DNA of 64,000 bases from Cryomorpha sp963748925 (GTDB lineage Bacteria > Bacteroidota > Bacteroidia > Flavobacteriales_D > Cryomorphaceae): the NCBI GenBank assembly GCA_963748925.1, contig CAVVKG010000003.1, forward strand, positions 186,001-250,000. Reading direction: 5' to 3'. The notes beneath the pieces are model-generated. The model ran no database searches and was not told the origin of the DNA. It saw nothing but the letters and a program-made list of their open reading frames with translations. Made by a program: the position numbers and the translations under genes. Shown here piece by piece: positions 35,507 through 44,935 of this stretch. Within the stretch, counting starts at the first letter, position 1. Each line of letters starts with the position of its first letter.

Positions 35507-37786
35507 TTAGAATGGATATCCAATAGCAATATTAAGTACCAAATTTTCCTTCCGCCAGTCTTTGCTAAAATCTATTTGATCTACAACCCAAGGTGAGTTC
35601 ACCTCATAGGGTTTTCGAAGTGGAATTCCAAGATCAAATCGGATAAGGACAAACTCCACATCAATTCGGAGTCCTACACCTGCTGAAACAGCCAGCTGAC
35701 TAAAAAATGAATTAAATGCAAATTCGCCACCCGGTCGGTTTTCAGATGCGTTTTTCAACCACACATTACCCGCATCTAAAAATACAGCTCCTTTAAAGAA
35801 TCCGCCCATGTCAAAACGGTTTTCTATGTTGAACTCCAGCAAAATGTCTCCTGTCTGGTCAAAATAGCTATCGTCACTCTGATCGGGATTAATATAGGTA
35901 CCCGGACCGATTGATCGTGGTTGAAACCCACGAAGAGAAGAAGCTCCACCAACAAAAAACTGCTTTGAAAAGGGCAGCTCGGAACTATTCCAATAAGGGA
36001 TGCCCACACCAATATTTTGACGAATCACGAGGTCGTTGTTCTTACTTAGCTTGTAATAGGTTCTGAAATCGGCCTGCATCCGCACATATTGTGCAAAGGG
36101 AACATTGAAAATGGTGTACTGATCAAATTCATTCTTAGCACTGTTGGTTGTATTAAAAATTCCGTACAGTATATTACCTGCAGACTCAAGAGAGCCGCCT
36201 ACATAAAAACGTATAAACTTTCCCTTTTCGGATGGTGGTGCATAGGTAATTCTGTAAGATGGACCAACAATTAGCTGATCGTTAAAACTCTCTCGTGTTA
36301 AAATTCCTTCATCGAAAAGCTCTTCAAGACGGTCAGATGTTTTAAGCAATTGCACGTAGTCTACACCAATTACGCGCAAATCGTTTTGAGTGGTAGCATT
36401 ACCTGAAAGCCACTCGTAACCGAAACTTGCACCGAAGCTGCTCTGGGTGTAATAATCTGGCTGACTGTAAAGGCGATATTGCAACCTGTATTTGGTACTT
36501 GGAACATTCCCATCGCTCTTATCTGCATTGAAAAGTGGAATGCTAACTCTGGGAAACAACAATGCTGTTTCAATATCAAGATCGTATGCTGTCAAGCCCT
36601 TCTGGTCGCCTCTTAGCTGTTTCTCATACCGTCCTGTTCCCGTTATGCGCAACTTTTCGGCTCCCCGGAAAAGGTTTCGGTTGTAGTACTCAAGCTGTAA
36701 ACCCGGGCCCGTAAAATTAGTAGAAGTTGTTGATAGGTTTACTTCGGCTCTTGCCGATTGCTTCGGTCGTGGATTTGCCAGTAATTTAGCCCTTAGCGTA
36801 TACGCTTCGCCTGATGTATCTACATCATACTGGATATTTACAAACTCAAAAACTTCGAGGCGGTTTAGCTGTTTTAAGGTCGCTTCCTCATCATCACGGC
36901 TGTAAAGTTCGCCAGGAGTGATCTTTATAAATGGCTTTAGCTTTTTAGGATTGATATATAGCCTGTCGGGATCAATAATTACCCTCAGGCTGTCGCCAAG
37001 CGTTTCTGTATTTGTAGATCCCGCTGCGAGATTTACCTCTACCGAAGTAACTCTAAACTGAGAAATAGCAGCCTCAGGGAGAGAATCTTTTACACTGTAC
37101 CTTAACTTTACGTGTTGATTGTTATCACTGCTGTCAGCTTCATAGAATGTGAGGCCGGGAACAAAATAGAAATAGCCATCATTCTTAAAATAAGTAGAAA
37201 CCATTTCACGCTCTTCCTGTAATTTTGATTTCTGAAAAAGCTTGCCTTCTATTATTTTAGGGTCCAGCTCATGAGCTTTTTCAATCTTCGAGCATAAATT
37301 TCTCGAGTCAGAACAAATTTTTAAACTGTCGAAGTAGTAAGGTTCATTGAGCGTAATAATATACACCGCCGAAGCTTTGTGTTCAGTTGAGTCAATTCTG
37401 CTATCTACCTCTGCTCTGAAAAATCCATTGTTCTTAAGTTTTGATTGAATTATATCTGAATTTTTGGAAATATTGAGCTTGCTGAGGTAAGTCGGCTCAG
37501 TACCCAATTTATACTTTATCCAGTGGCGAAGTCCTTTTTCCTTTTCAGGTTCACCCATGATTTGATACATCCAGGTACCCGGGCGACTTAAAAAAAATCG
37601 TCTGGTGCTTTCCGGTTTTAAATCTTCCTGTAGGTAGTACTTTACGTCTTTGGGTAGCTTTGATGCATTGTCTGTATACTCCGTTTCATGACCTTCAAAG
37701 TATTTTTCGCCTTCCGGCAAATATTTATTGGCCGAACAAGACCAAAGCACCGCTGCAAAAAGTATATAGATTAATAAATTTCTCAT
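35507..37786 (-). CDS. tamL: Omp85-family outer-membrane lipoprotein TamL
   Basis: A 759-residue BamA/TamA-type protein. The lipobox is at residues 13-17 (LWSC, Cys17), so the N-terminus is lipidated, as is characteristic of the Bacteroidetes TamA counterpart TamL. POTRA-like modules follow (near residues 90-330). The C-terminal 16-stranded barrel carries the GGASSLRGFQPRSIGPG loop near residue 620. The protein ends in Phe (IAIGYPF), a barrel signal. Its ATG overlaps the tamB stop (ATGA, 37783-37786). Together they move lipids or help assemble outer-membrane proteins across the envelope. Confidence 0.93.
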   Translation of the reverse strand: MRNLLIYILFAAVLWSCSANKYLPEGEKYFEGHETEYTDNASKLPKDVKYYLQEDLKPESTRRFFLSRPGTWMYQIMGEPEKEKGLRHWIKYKLGTEPTYLSKLNISKNSDIIQSKLKNNGFFRAEVDSRIDSTEHKASAVYIITLNEPYYFDSLKICSDSRNLCSKIEKAHELDPKIIEGKLFQKSKLQEEREMVSTYFKNDGYFYFVPGLTFYEADSSDNNQHVKLRYSVKDSLPEAAISQFRVTSVEVNLAAGSTNTETLGDSLRVIIDPDRLYINPKKLKPFIKITPGELYSRDDEEATLKQLNRLEVFEFVNIQYDVDTSGEAYTLRAKLLANPRPKQSARAEVNLSTTSTNFTGPGLQLEYYNRNLFRGAEKLRITGTGRYEKQLRGDQKGLTAYDLDIETALLFPRVSIPLFNADKSDGNVPSTKYRLQYRLYSQPDYYTQSSFGASFGYEWLSGNATTQNDLRVIGVDYVQLLKTSDRLEELFDEGILTRESFNDQLIVGPSYRITYAPPSEKGKFIRFYVGGSLESAGNILYGIFNTTNSAKNEFDQYTIFNVPFAQYVRMQADFRTYYKLSKNNDLVIRQNIGVGIPYWNSSELPFSKQFFVGGASSLRGFQPRSIGPGTYINPDQSDDSYFDQTGDILLEFNIENRFDMGGFFKGAVFLDAGNVWLKNASENRPGGEFAFNSFFSQLAVSAGVGLRIDVEFVLIRFDLGIPLRKPYEVNSPWVVDQIDFSKDWRKENLVLNIAIGYPF

Positions 37787-40700
37787 TTTCCGTCATCGGG
37801 ATTTGGTTCCTCGTCATCCTCTTCATCATCCGGTTGTTCGTCCGGTGTTACATCACTTTTTACTTTAAAAATATTTTCAATTCGATTAAAATCCTTCTGG
37901 TACATAATTCCGGCTCCTGTGCGCGTAACCTGGCCCACCACAATATCTTCCAGATCTGTTTTTCTGAAAGCTTTAAAACGGTAGGTCCCCTCGGGGGTAA
38001 TTTTGTATTCGAGGGAGATGTTCGTCATCATCTCTTTAGAATTTTGTGCATTTTGGTTGTTGTCTTCCAAAGCAATTGTGCTTCCTACGCGCACCACCAA
38101 CCTGTCATTGAGGAATGATTTTGCGAGGTCGATGTCCAGATCGGTATTGGCCTGACCATTCCCACCATCATATGATTGCAAGTCGAAATTTAAATCTACG
38201 CCGCTAATAAGCCTGTCGCTAAGTGCGTTTAACTGTTGTGAAAGTATCTGGCTGGCGCTGTTTCTCACTTGGTTTTCCACCAGGTTCTGGTCACCTCCGG
38301 TGCCACCCGTAGAAATAAATGTATTAAGTACCAATAGGGCAAAAACCTGCTTGTTGAGCTCACTTTCGTTACTGGCTATTTCATTGAGCCGCGCATCTAC
38401 AGCGCCTCCCAGTGCACCTTTGGCTTCTTTGGCCAGTCTTATCGAAAATTTCAAGTCGGGTTCGAGCAATTCACCTGTAATATTCATCACTACTTCAAAT
38501 GGTAGCTTTTGCGAAAAAGAGCTACTCCCGCCGGGCTGAGAACTCATTAGGGAAGCCACATTCGCGCGCGTGCTGTATAATGCGGTAATATCCAGAATAG
38601 CATTCATCGGGTCACCATTCCAGGTAAGCTGGCTACCACCCTGAAAAGCAAATCTTTTCTTTACAATATTGTAAAAAGTCATTTGGTAAAAACCATCCTG
38701 AACTTTGTAGGTACCATTCAGATTCAGGTTTCCCGTGCGGTCATAGGTAATGCCTAATTGTCCTCCACCTTGTATTTGCAGATAGTCACCGGCTAAGGAA
38801 TCTATCAAAACTTTGAATATGGCATCCTTGTCAATGTCAATTTCACCGTTAAGGTCTATTGTATTGGCATAAATATCGCGCGGTTTTGAAGGCTGATTTT
38901 TGGACCGGGTCAGAATATCGCTTTCTTCAGTTGCACCGAATTCAGTCCATACAAGCAAGTTGTCATCAAAACTATCTGAGTATTCCGATTCTGGCACTAC
39001 GTACGTAAGCTCTGTTTTTTCGTCAATGTCAATATCGGCCTTAATTTTTGGAGCGTCCAACCTTCCGCTAATGTCAATATCAAGATCAGCAAGCAGTTTT
39101 CCATAGTAACCCTGATTTGCTTCGGCCTTTAAATTGGCTATTTCAAAATTGTCGGCCTTAATGCTTAGGTCAGATCTCATTTTATCAAAATTCTTGTGGG
39201 TAATGTTTCCATTTACCACAAGTTTCTGACCGGCAGAATCAGCTATTGAGAATTTATTGAAGGCAATCTTCTCGGGGCTGATTTCTATATTCTGATTGTC
39301 GATACTGTAGGTTGATCCATTGGCTACAAGCCCAATTTTACTGTTTTTAAAACCTAGGCTGCCATTTAGTTGAGGAGCAGAAGTGCTCCCATTAATATCT
39401 ATTTCTCCAGAAAGTGTACCACTACCAGCATAAATCAATGACGGTACAATCTTGGGTAGTGCGGCAATATCAAAGCGAGTAAGGTTGAATTGTAAATTCA
39501 TTGTAGAGGCGCTGTCAGATTGGGGGGTAAGGCTACCCTTAGCGGTAAAGTCAAGAGATTCGCCCGAACTGCTCACATCAATGTTAAAGGACTCGTTGGC
39601 CTTGTCGGCTTCCCACTTAAAGAGGCCCAGATCGGCCTGGGCAACGGTAAGTTTTTCAATTCTTCCATTTCCTGCAAAGGTGCCATCACCGTGCAAGGTA
39701 AAATCACCATAGAGTCGTCCGGTAAGTATCTCTTCGGTTGTATTGATCATCCCCGAAAGGGCGGCCAGGCTAAAGTTAGAAGCGGAAATTTGGGTTGAGT
39801 TTTCTTGTTCTTCTTTTTGAATCTCGAGCTCACTTTCATCTCTGTATATTCTGAGTTTCGAGAGATTTATTCCATCATCTGATGAGTGAATGTCATTTTC
39901 TTTATCAACGTACCAACGCTTCTTATTGAGCACGAGAGAATCAGCAATATTAATTGAATATCCGTTTCTCAACGAAACAGAATCAGCAATAAGATTCATC
40001 TCGGCGTAGTAATCAGCACCTAAGGAGTCTACATCACTTTCATTTATTAGCAGGGTTATTTTCGCCCCTTCATCTACTCTGGCAGATTTAACATGAACCC
40101 CATCCAGGCTCAAGGTGTCTATTCCGATATGTTTTATTTTTAAATCAGTAGAGATGTTCTCATCATCTCCAAACGCAATAAAGCGCAGACTGTCAACTTC
40201 GTAATTTTGATATTTAATTTTAGGAAAGCTGATATCCGCATTGATTGTGGCCTCGGAGGCTTCAAAATCAATAGTAGCCGTAGCAGGATCAAAGCTGGTA
40301 AGCTCTGGAATAAAAAGATCACGAAGCTCAGGCGTATCGCGCGATTTGAAAGTAGCATGCCAAAAAGCCGAGGTGTCCTTAAGGGTGGTTTCGCCGCGGC
40401 TCAAGACATCAGCCATTGCAGTAGTGAGGTCTTCAATGCTGCGATTGGTTACAGAATAAAGATCGAAAAATTGACTTTCAACTTGCGTCATGGAGGAGTC
40501 ATCGCTCAGGAATATTTTGGCGCGGATTGGTTCAATTTCAAACCGCTCTTCGTCTCGCACGAATATTGCTTCAGTAATTTCTGCACTCCCTTTCTGAAAT
40601 TTATCTGTTTGAGAATAACTACCTTTTATGTTCAGCTGACCCCTCAGGTCTTCTTGGGTTATACCCAGCCCTTGAAAGTCTATTCCCTGAATTTCTCCAG

Positions 40701-42738
40701 CAATATTTGCTTTAAGATCCGGCTCGAGCGCTCCCGATCCGCCCAGGTTCAGAACCAAAAAGGTATCATCAATAAGAATCTGATAGGAGTAGAGGTTGCT
40801 ATCTAAAGTCGCATTTAAATCAATATTTCTAATGTTGTAGGTATCGTATATAAGGGTGTCAACTCGCACGGCGGCATTGGCATAAGCCGAACTGTCTAGC
40901 ACATTGTCGGCGTTTGCAGTTAGCTTCAAGTCGGTAACAAATGGAACGTTCAATCCAAGAAAACCACCAATATTTAGGTTGTCTGAGCTTACCTCTGCAT
41001 GTACCGGCATAGTTTCAGACTTCCAGCCGCCTCCATTTCCGCTTATACTTACATTCCCATAAGTGCTATACAGATTTGCTTGCAATGTTGAATTAAGGTC
41101 TTCAAAATCGCCCGTCATATTGAGATCGGCCACAGAAGGAATCATTGCGGTATCGAGCTTAAACGCCGTAATGTAGTTCATAATGTCATTGCGCTCAAGG
41201 TGGAGATTCAGATTGTTAAGCCGATAGTTTTTCGTGTCCCAGTCAGCACCGTCTGCCTCCGCATTTACAAACAATGTTGTACCGCCAATTTCTACATTAA
41301 ACTTATCGAGATTTAAGCTTCTTAAATTTCCATCGGCAAGGGCTTCAATGTAAATTACGTCATCAGGCAAAATAAGCACGCTATCTGCCACACCGAGGCC
41401 GTCGCCAATATTCTTCAGGTCGGCAGGGTATAAGCGGGTATCTGAAATTTTCAGCGATGCATTTTCAAATTTACCCGATTCGATTAATTCAGTAAGACCG
41501 CTGTAATCAACATCAATATCCAGATTAATTACAGAAGTACCGTACTGAACAAAGAGTGAATTAAGTGCTATATTATTTCTGGTAAAAGCAAAGCCGGTAT
41601 GAAAGTCCTGCAAATCATCAAGCTTATTATAAACGCCACTCAGTTCTTTGAGATTACCCGAGTATTCATCCTTATTGGCTACAAGATCGTCCAGCTCCAC
41701 ATGTACTTTGTTTAAACGGAGAGTTCCCTCGGGATCTCCATAAGTTTCCATTTTAAAAGCTACCTTATCGATAGTAAGCTCATTTAGCTTCAGATCTATA
41801 GGAGCGAATGGATCCAGTGGCTTATCAGTCGTATCGGGCGGGGCAGGAGCCATGGCCATTTCTATTGCCGAGTTTCGGAAATCTAGCTCATCAACACGGT
41901 AAATTTGTTCATTAATGTCAAGTTTATCAATCAATACACTTAGGTGGCCAATATCGAAGAAATACTTGTCGGGAGCGGCTCCCATTTCGTAATGAATAAC
42001 ATTGTTTTCGAGTAAAACCTCGTCCACATCGAGGACCATCTCAGAGCTATCTTCTTGATTACTCGCAGCTGAAGCGGTTTCATCAGTGGTTTCCTCACGA
42101 ACACCGATTCTAACAAATGCAGTACTGTTTGACAAGACGATTTTTTCTGCCAGGTAGGCATTATTCATTACTGAAACCCGGTTCATTGAAACGGTGAAAT
42201 CACTTAAGTTGGCGCTTATGGAATCGCTTGTGGTAGCATCGGAATAGATGACGTTTACATCATCTAGCCGGGCATAGCCCAGAGAAAAGTCCCAGCTGCT
42301 TTTGGTTGTAGAAGTGTCTACGGAAGTAGAATCTGAAAAGCCATTTACAATAAAGTCGTAGTTCCAGCCTGTACCGTCTCTGTTCAGAACTTGTCCTTCT
42401 ACATCTTCGAGTACAAATTTATCTATACGTATAGTTTTATCAAAAAGGTAGCGCCAGCCAATACTTATCTCCACATTCCCAATCTTGGCCAGATTTTCTT
42501 TATCGGGAGTTTTTAAACTTATTCCATTGAGCTGCACGTAGGTAGGTATTCTCAGGTCTATCTCCTCGATGCTAAGATTTCCGCCTGTCTTTTCATTAAA
42601 GTAGGTGGTGGCTTTATCAAGAATAAAATCGTGCACAGCAGGAACTTTGACAATGATAGCCACCAGAATTAAGAGCAGAATGACAGAAAGCAGCAACCAC
42701 TTTACTACTTTCCATAAAATTCTCACAAATTTGCGCAT
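37783..42738 (-). CDS. tamB: TamB-family translocation/assembly protein (DUF490)
   Basis: A 1651-residue AsmA/TamB-like protein with one N-terminal membrane helix (residues 12-32) and a very long stretch of short beta-repeats rich in N/D/S. The DUF490 domain spans roughly residues 1150-1600, with GGGQLGITYDRTGNLNLNGTYKV and VGQVTRTGAGIMYQKDF near the end. It is expected to form a hydrophobic groove spanning the periplasm to TamL. The acidic C-terminal tail is unusual (EQPDDEEDDEEPNPDD). The promoter box is at 42769-42776. Confidence 0.94.
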   Translation of the reverse strand: MRKFVRILWKVVKWLLLSVILLLILVAIIVKVPAVHDFILDKATTYFNEKTGGNLSIEEIDLRIPTYVQLNGISLKTPDKENLAKIGNVEISIGWRYLFDKTIRIDKFVLEDVEGQVLNRDGTGWNYDFIVNGFSDSTSVDTSTTKSSWDFSLGYARLDDVNVIYSDATTSDSISANLSDFTVSMNRVSVMNNAYLAEKIVLSNSTAFVRIGVREETTDETASAASNQEDSSEMVLDVDEVLLENNVIHYEMGAAPDKYFFDIGHLSVLIDKLDINEQIYRVDELDFRNSAIEMAMAPAPPDTTDKPLDPFAPIDLKLNELTIDKVAFKMETYGDPEGTLRLNKVHVELDDLVANKDEYSGNLKELSGVYNKLDDLQDFHTGFAFTRNNIALNSLFVQYGTSVINLDIDVDYSGLTELIESGKFENASLKISDTRLYPADLKNIGDGLGVADSVLILPDDVIYIEALADGNLRSLNLDKFNVEIGGTTLFVNAEADGADWDTKNYRLNNLNLHLERNDIMNYITAFKLDTAMIPSVADLNMTGDFEDLNSTLQANLYSTYGNVSISGNGGGWKSETMPVHAEVSSDNLNIGGFLGLNVPFVTDLKLTANADNVLDSSAYANAAVRVDTLIYDTYNIRNIDLNATLDSNLYSYQILIDDTFLVLNLGGSGALEPDLKANIAGEIQGIDFQGLGITQEDLRGQLNIKGSYSQTDKFQKGSAEITEAIFVRDEERFEIEPIRAKIFLSDDSSMTQVESQFFDLYSVTNRSIEDLTTAMADVLSRGETTLKDTSAFWHATFKSRDTPELRDLFIPELTSFDPATATIDFEASEATINADISFPKIKYQNYEVDSLRFIAFGDDENISTDLKIKHIGIDTLSLDGVHVKSARVDEGAKITLLINESDVDSLGADYYAEMNLIADSVSLRNGYSINIADSLVLNKKRWYVDKENDIHSSDDGINLSKLRIYRDESELEIQKEEQENSTQISASNFSLAALSGMINTTEEILTGRLYGDFTLHGDGTFAGNGRIEKLTVAQADLGLFKWEADKANESFNIDVSSSGESLDFTAKGSLTPQSDSASTMNLQFNLTRFDIAALPKIVPSLIYAGSGTLSGEIDINGSTSAPQLNGSLGFKNSKIGLVANGSTYSIDNQNIEISPEKIAFNKFSIADSAGQKLVVNGNITHKNFDKMRSDLSIKADNFEIANLKAEANQGYYGKLLADLDIDISGRLDAPKIKADIDIDEKTELTYVVPESEYSDSFDDNLLVWTEFGATEESDILTRSKNQPSKPRDIYANTIDLNGEIDIDKDAIFKVLIDSLAGDYLQIQGGGQLGITYDRTGNLNLNGTYKVQDGFYQMTFYNIVKKRFAFQGGSQLTWNGDPMNAILDITALYSTRANVASLMSSQPGGSSSFSQKLPFEVVMNITGELLEPDLKFSIRLAKEAKGALGGAVDARLNEIASNESELNKQVFALLVLNTFISTGGTGGDQNLVENQVRNSASQILSQQLNALSDRLISGVDLNFDLQSYDGGNGQANTDLDIDLAKSFLNDRLVVRVGSTIALEDNNQNAQNSKEMMTNISLEYKITPEGTYRFKAFRKTDLEDIVVGQVTRTGAGIMYQKDFNRIENIFKVKSDVTPDEQPDDEEDDEEPNPDDGK

Positions 42739-42768
42739 ACAGTATTAGTCAATCTCTCTTAGAGAATG

Positions 42769-42776
42769 CAAAATTA
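42769..42776 (-). promoter_or_regulatory. -7 box of the tamB-tamL operon
   Basis: TAATTTTG on the minus strand, 30 bases before the tamB ATG. No clear -33 element was seen. Confidence 0.5.
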
Positions 42777-42852
42777 AGCTTTTGGAAAGGATTCATAAAT
42801 CATGCCTAAGTCTAAATAGAGAACTGATTAGATCTTTGTACTTTCAACGGCC

Positions 42853-44346
42853 ATGAACAGACAGCAAAAGTATTTCCTTTTCTTGTTTCTTACCACACTA
42901 GTTTTCTCTGGAGTATTACACTATTCGAACCTAAATTGTTTAAAGAAAAAAGCACCGGATTTACTGCGTAGCGGAGTTTCAGTATCTACTTCAGATGATG
43001 CCTCGTACCTCTCACCTGCAGAGAATTGGTTAAATGAATTGGGGTGGCATAGCAACGCTGCAGGAAATGCGGCTTTGACAGGTCGAAGCCCCGGTTATGG
43101 ATTACTTTATGCCACATTCAGAATATTACTAGAGGAGCAACATGCAATTCAAGCACTGATTGTTTTTCAGATTTTACTCTTTTCGCTGGCTGTGGCGCTT
43201 CTTCCTCAGGTTGGCGGATTATTGGGTCTTAAGCATAAGGTAGCTTTTGGTGTTAGCCTGCTTGTTGCTGTTCTGCCCACCTTCTCAGGGTTTTTATCCT
43301 ATACATTAACTGAAGCTATTACGCCATCCCTTGTTCTTATTTTTCTCTATTTTTTGCTGCGGTCTAACCGAAATTGTCCTTCTTTTTTTCTTGTTGCAGC
43401 AGCTTTTCTAGGATTTTTACTCCTTGTAAGGCCTCCTATGCTTATTTGGGTCTTTTCTGTTTTGGTTCTGATGTTTAGCCAGCCTTCACGGCAAATTCAA
43501 AAACAATTCTTTTCCATTCTTATAATTGCACTGATGCCGCTTCTTGCATGGCAGATTTTTATTTCGGTACAGACAGAGGAAATTCAAGGTTTACATCCTA
43601 TTTACCAAACGGACAGCAATGATTTATATCGTCCTTTACACAGTAGTATCTGGAATTATCACAAAACTTGGGGGCAGGAGGGTCCGGTTTTTAACCAAAC
43701 GGTAAATGCACTTTGGGGCAATGCAATACACGGTGAGAATCCAAATCAGACCATAGAGCAAATTATTCAAGCATCAGACAGAGAGGCAGTGAATCTTATC
43801 GGTTCTGAAAAACTCAGAAAAGCTTACTCCGATTATTATAACATTTTGGTCACTCAGGTTCCATTCCATAAATCTGGCAGAATTGTAGAGGGAGAGTCGC
43901 TGGCAGAAGTTGTACTCAAAGCTAGATTTCAGGAATTCCGTGATAAGTATACGCGTCATTATTTTCTGGATGCTTATTTTGTGGTTCCACTGAAAGTGTA
44001 TTTTAAACTGGCATTTCACAGCAACTTGTCCCTGTTTGTGTTTCAGAAGGCCTGGCGAGGTAGTTTGCTGATGGAAATGTTGCGATACTTTTCCTTTTTC
44101 ATCCATTCTGGCTTGTTCCTGCTCTTTCCTCTGGCTGCTTTTTCAACTCGAAAATCAGTACTTTGCCGATCCGTTTTTATTCCGGTAATCCTCTATTTGG
44201 GATATCTGTGTTTCTTTCAAAGAGGTGTTGAAGAGCGGTATAGCTTACCTGTTTTGGTGCCAATGTTGCTCATTGTAGCCGTGGCTGCAAATAAGTTAAT
44301 CGTAAAATATACTTTCGCTATAAATTCAGTTAAGAGTAAAACGTAG
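42853..44346 (+). CDS. Multi-pass membrane protein, probable GT-C glycosyltransferase
   Basis: A 497-residue protein with about 10 membrane segments and an acidic pair after the first helix (STSDDASYLSPAENW, residues 46-60). That pair is the position of the catalytic Asp in GT-C enzymes such as PMT/ArnT. A large soluble loop (residues 235-370) follows the membrane block. The donor and acceptor are unknown. It is seven bases upstream of the LOG gene and divergent from tamB. Confidence 0.7.
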   Translation: MNRQQKYFLFLFLTTLVFSGVLHYSNLNCLKKKAPDLLRSGVSVSTSDDASYLSPAENWLNELGWHSNAAGNAALTGRSPGYGLLYATFRILLEEQHAIQALIVFQILLFSLAVALLPQVGGLLGLKHKVAFGVSLLVAVLPTFSGFLSYTLTEAITPSLVLIFLYFLLRSNRNCPSFFLVAAAFLGFLLLVRPPMLIWVFSVLVLMFSQPSRQIQKQFFSILIIALMPLLAWQIFISVQTEEIQGLHPIYQTDSNDLYRPLHSSIWNYHKTWGQEGPVFNQTVNALWGNAIHGENPNQTIEQIIQASDREAVNLIGSEKLRKAYSDYYNILVTQVPFHKSGRIVEGESLAEVVLKARFQEFRDKYTRHYFLDAYFVVPLKVYFKLAFHSNLSLFVFQKAWRGSLLMEMLRYFSFFIHSGLFLLFPLAAFSTRKSVLCRSVFIPVILYLGYLCFFQRGVEERYSLPVLVPMLLIVAVAANKLIVKYTFAINSVKSKT

Positions 44347-44353
44347 AACAACC

Positions 44354-44935
44354 ATGAAGAGAATATCAGTTTTTTGTGCTTCTAGTATGGGTAATAACCC
44401 AATTTTCCGCAAAACAGCCTACGATGTAGGTGCCTTTTTGGCGAGTAAGAATGTGGGTGTGGTTTATGGTGGCTCACATTTAGGACTGATGGGTGCTGTG
44501 GCGCAGGGTGCTCTTGATAATGATGGAGAGGTAATAGGTGTGCTTCCTGATTTTATGAAAAGTAGAGAAATTGCACACAGCAACCTCACCGAACTAATCA
44601 TGGTGGAGAGCATGCACGATCGTAAGCTTAAAATGTATGAGCTCAGTGATGGTATTATTGCGCTCCCTGGGGGTTTTGGAACATTTGAAGAGCTTTTTGA
44701 AATGCTCACATGGGCGCAACTGGGCCTGCATCAGGAACCTATTGGGGTGCTCAATGTGAATGGTTACTACGATCACCTCATGTCAATGATAAACCATATG
44801 AATGCTGAGGGGCTACTCAAAGACGCAAATGCAAAAATGGTTTTGAACGCCGATAATATCGAAAGTCTCCATCAGCAAATGCTGGATTATCAACCCGACA
44901 TGAAAGCAGTTACCATTAGGAAAGATCAGACCTAA
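44354..44935 (+). CDS. LOG-family nucleoside phosphate hydrolase
   Basis: A 193-residue TIGR00730 Rossmann protein. The motifs are VVYGGSHLGLMGAVAQG (near residues 36-52), MHDRK (88-92) and the family hallmark PGGFGTFEEL (near 105-114). LOG proteins cleave the N-glycosidic bond of nucleoside 5'-monophosphates (cytokinin-activating in plants). In bacteria the role is often nucleotide housekeeping. Its end overlaps the convergent ppc stop by four bases. Confidence 0.92.
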   Translation: MKRISVFCASSMGNNPIFRKTAYDVGAFLASKNVGVVYGGSHLGLMGAVAQGALDNDGEVIGVLPDFMKSREIAHSNLTELIMVESMHDRKLKMYELSDGIIALPGGFGTFEELFEMLTWAQLGLHQEPIGVLNVNGYYDHLMSMINHMNAEGLLKDANAKMVLNADNIESLHQQMLDYQPDMKAVTIRKDQT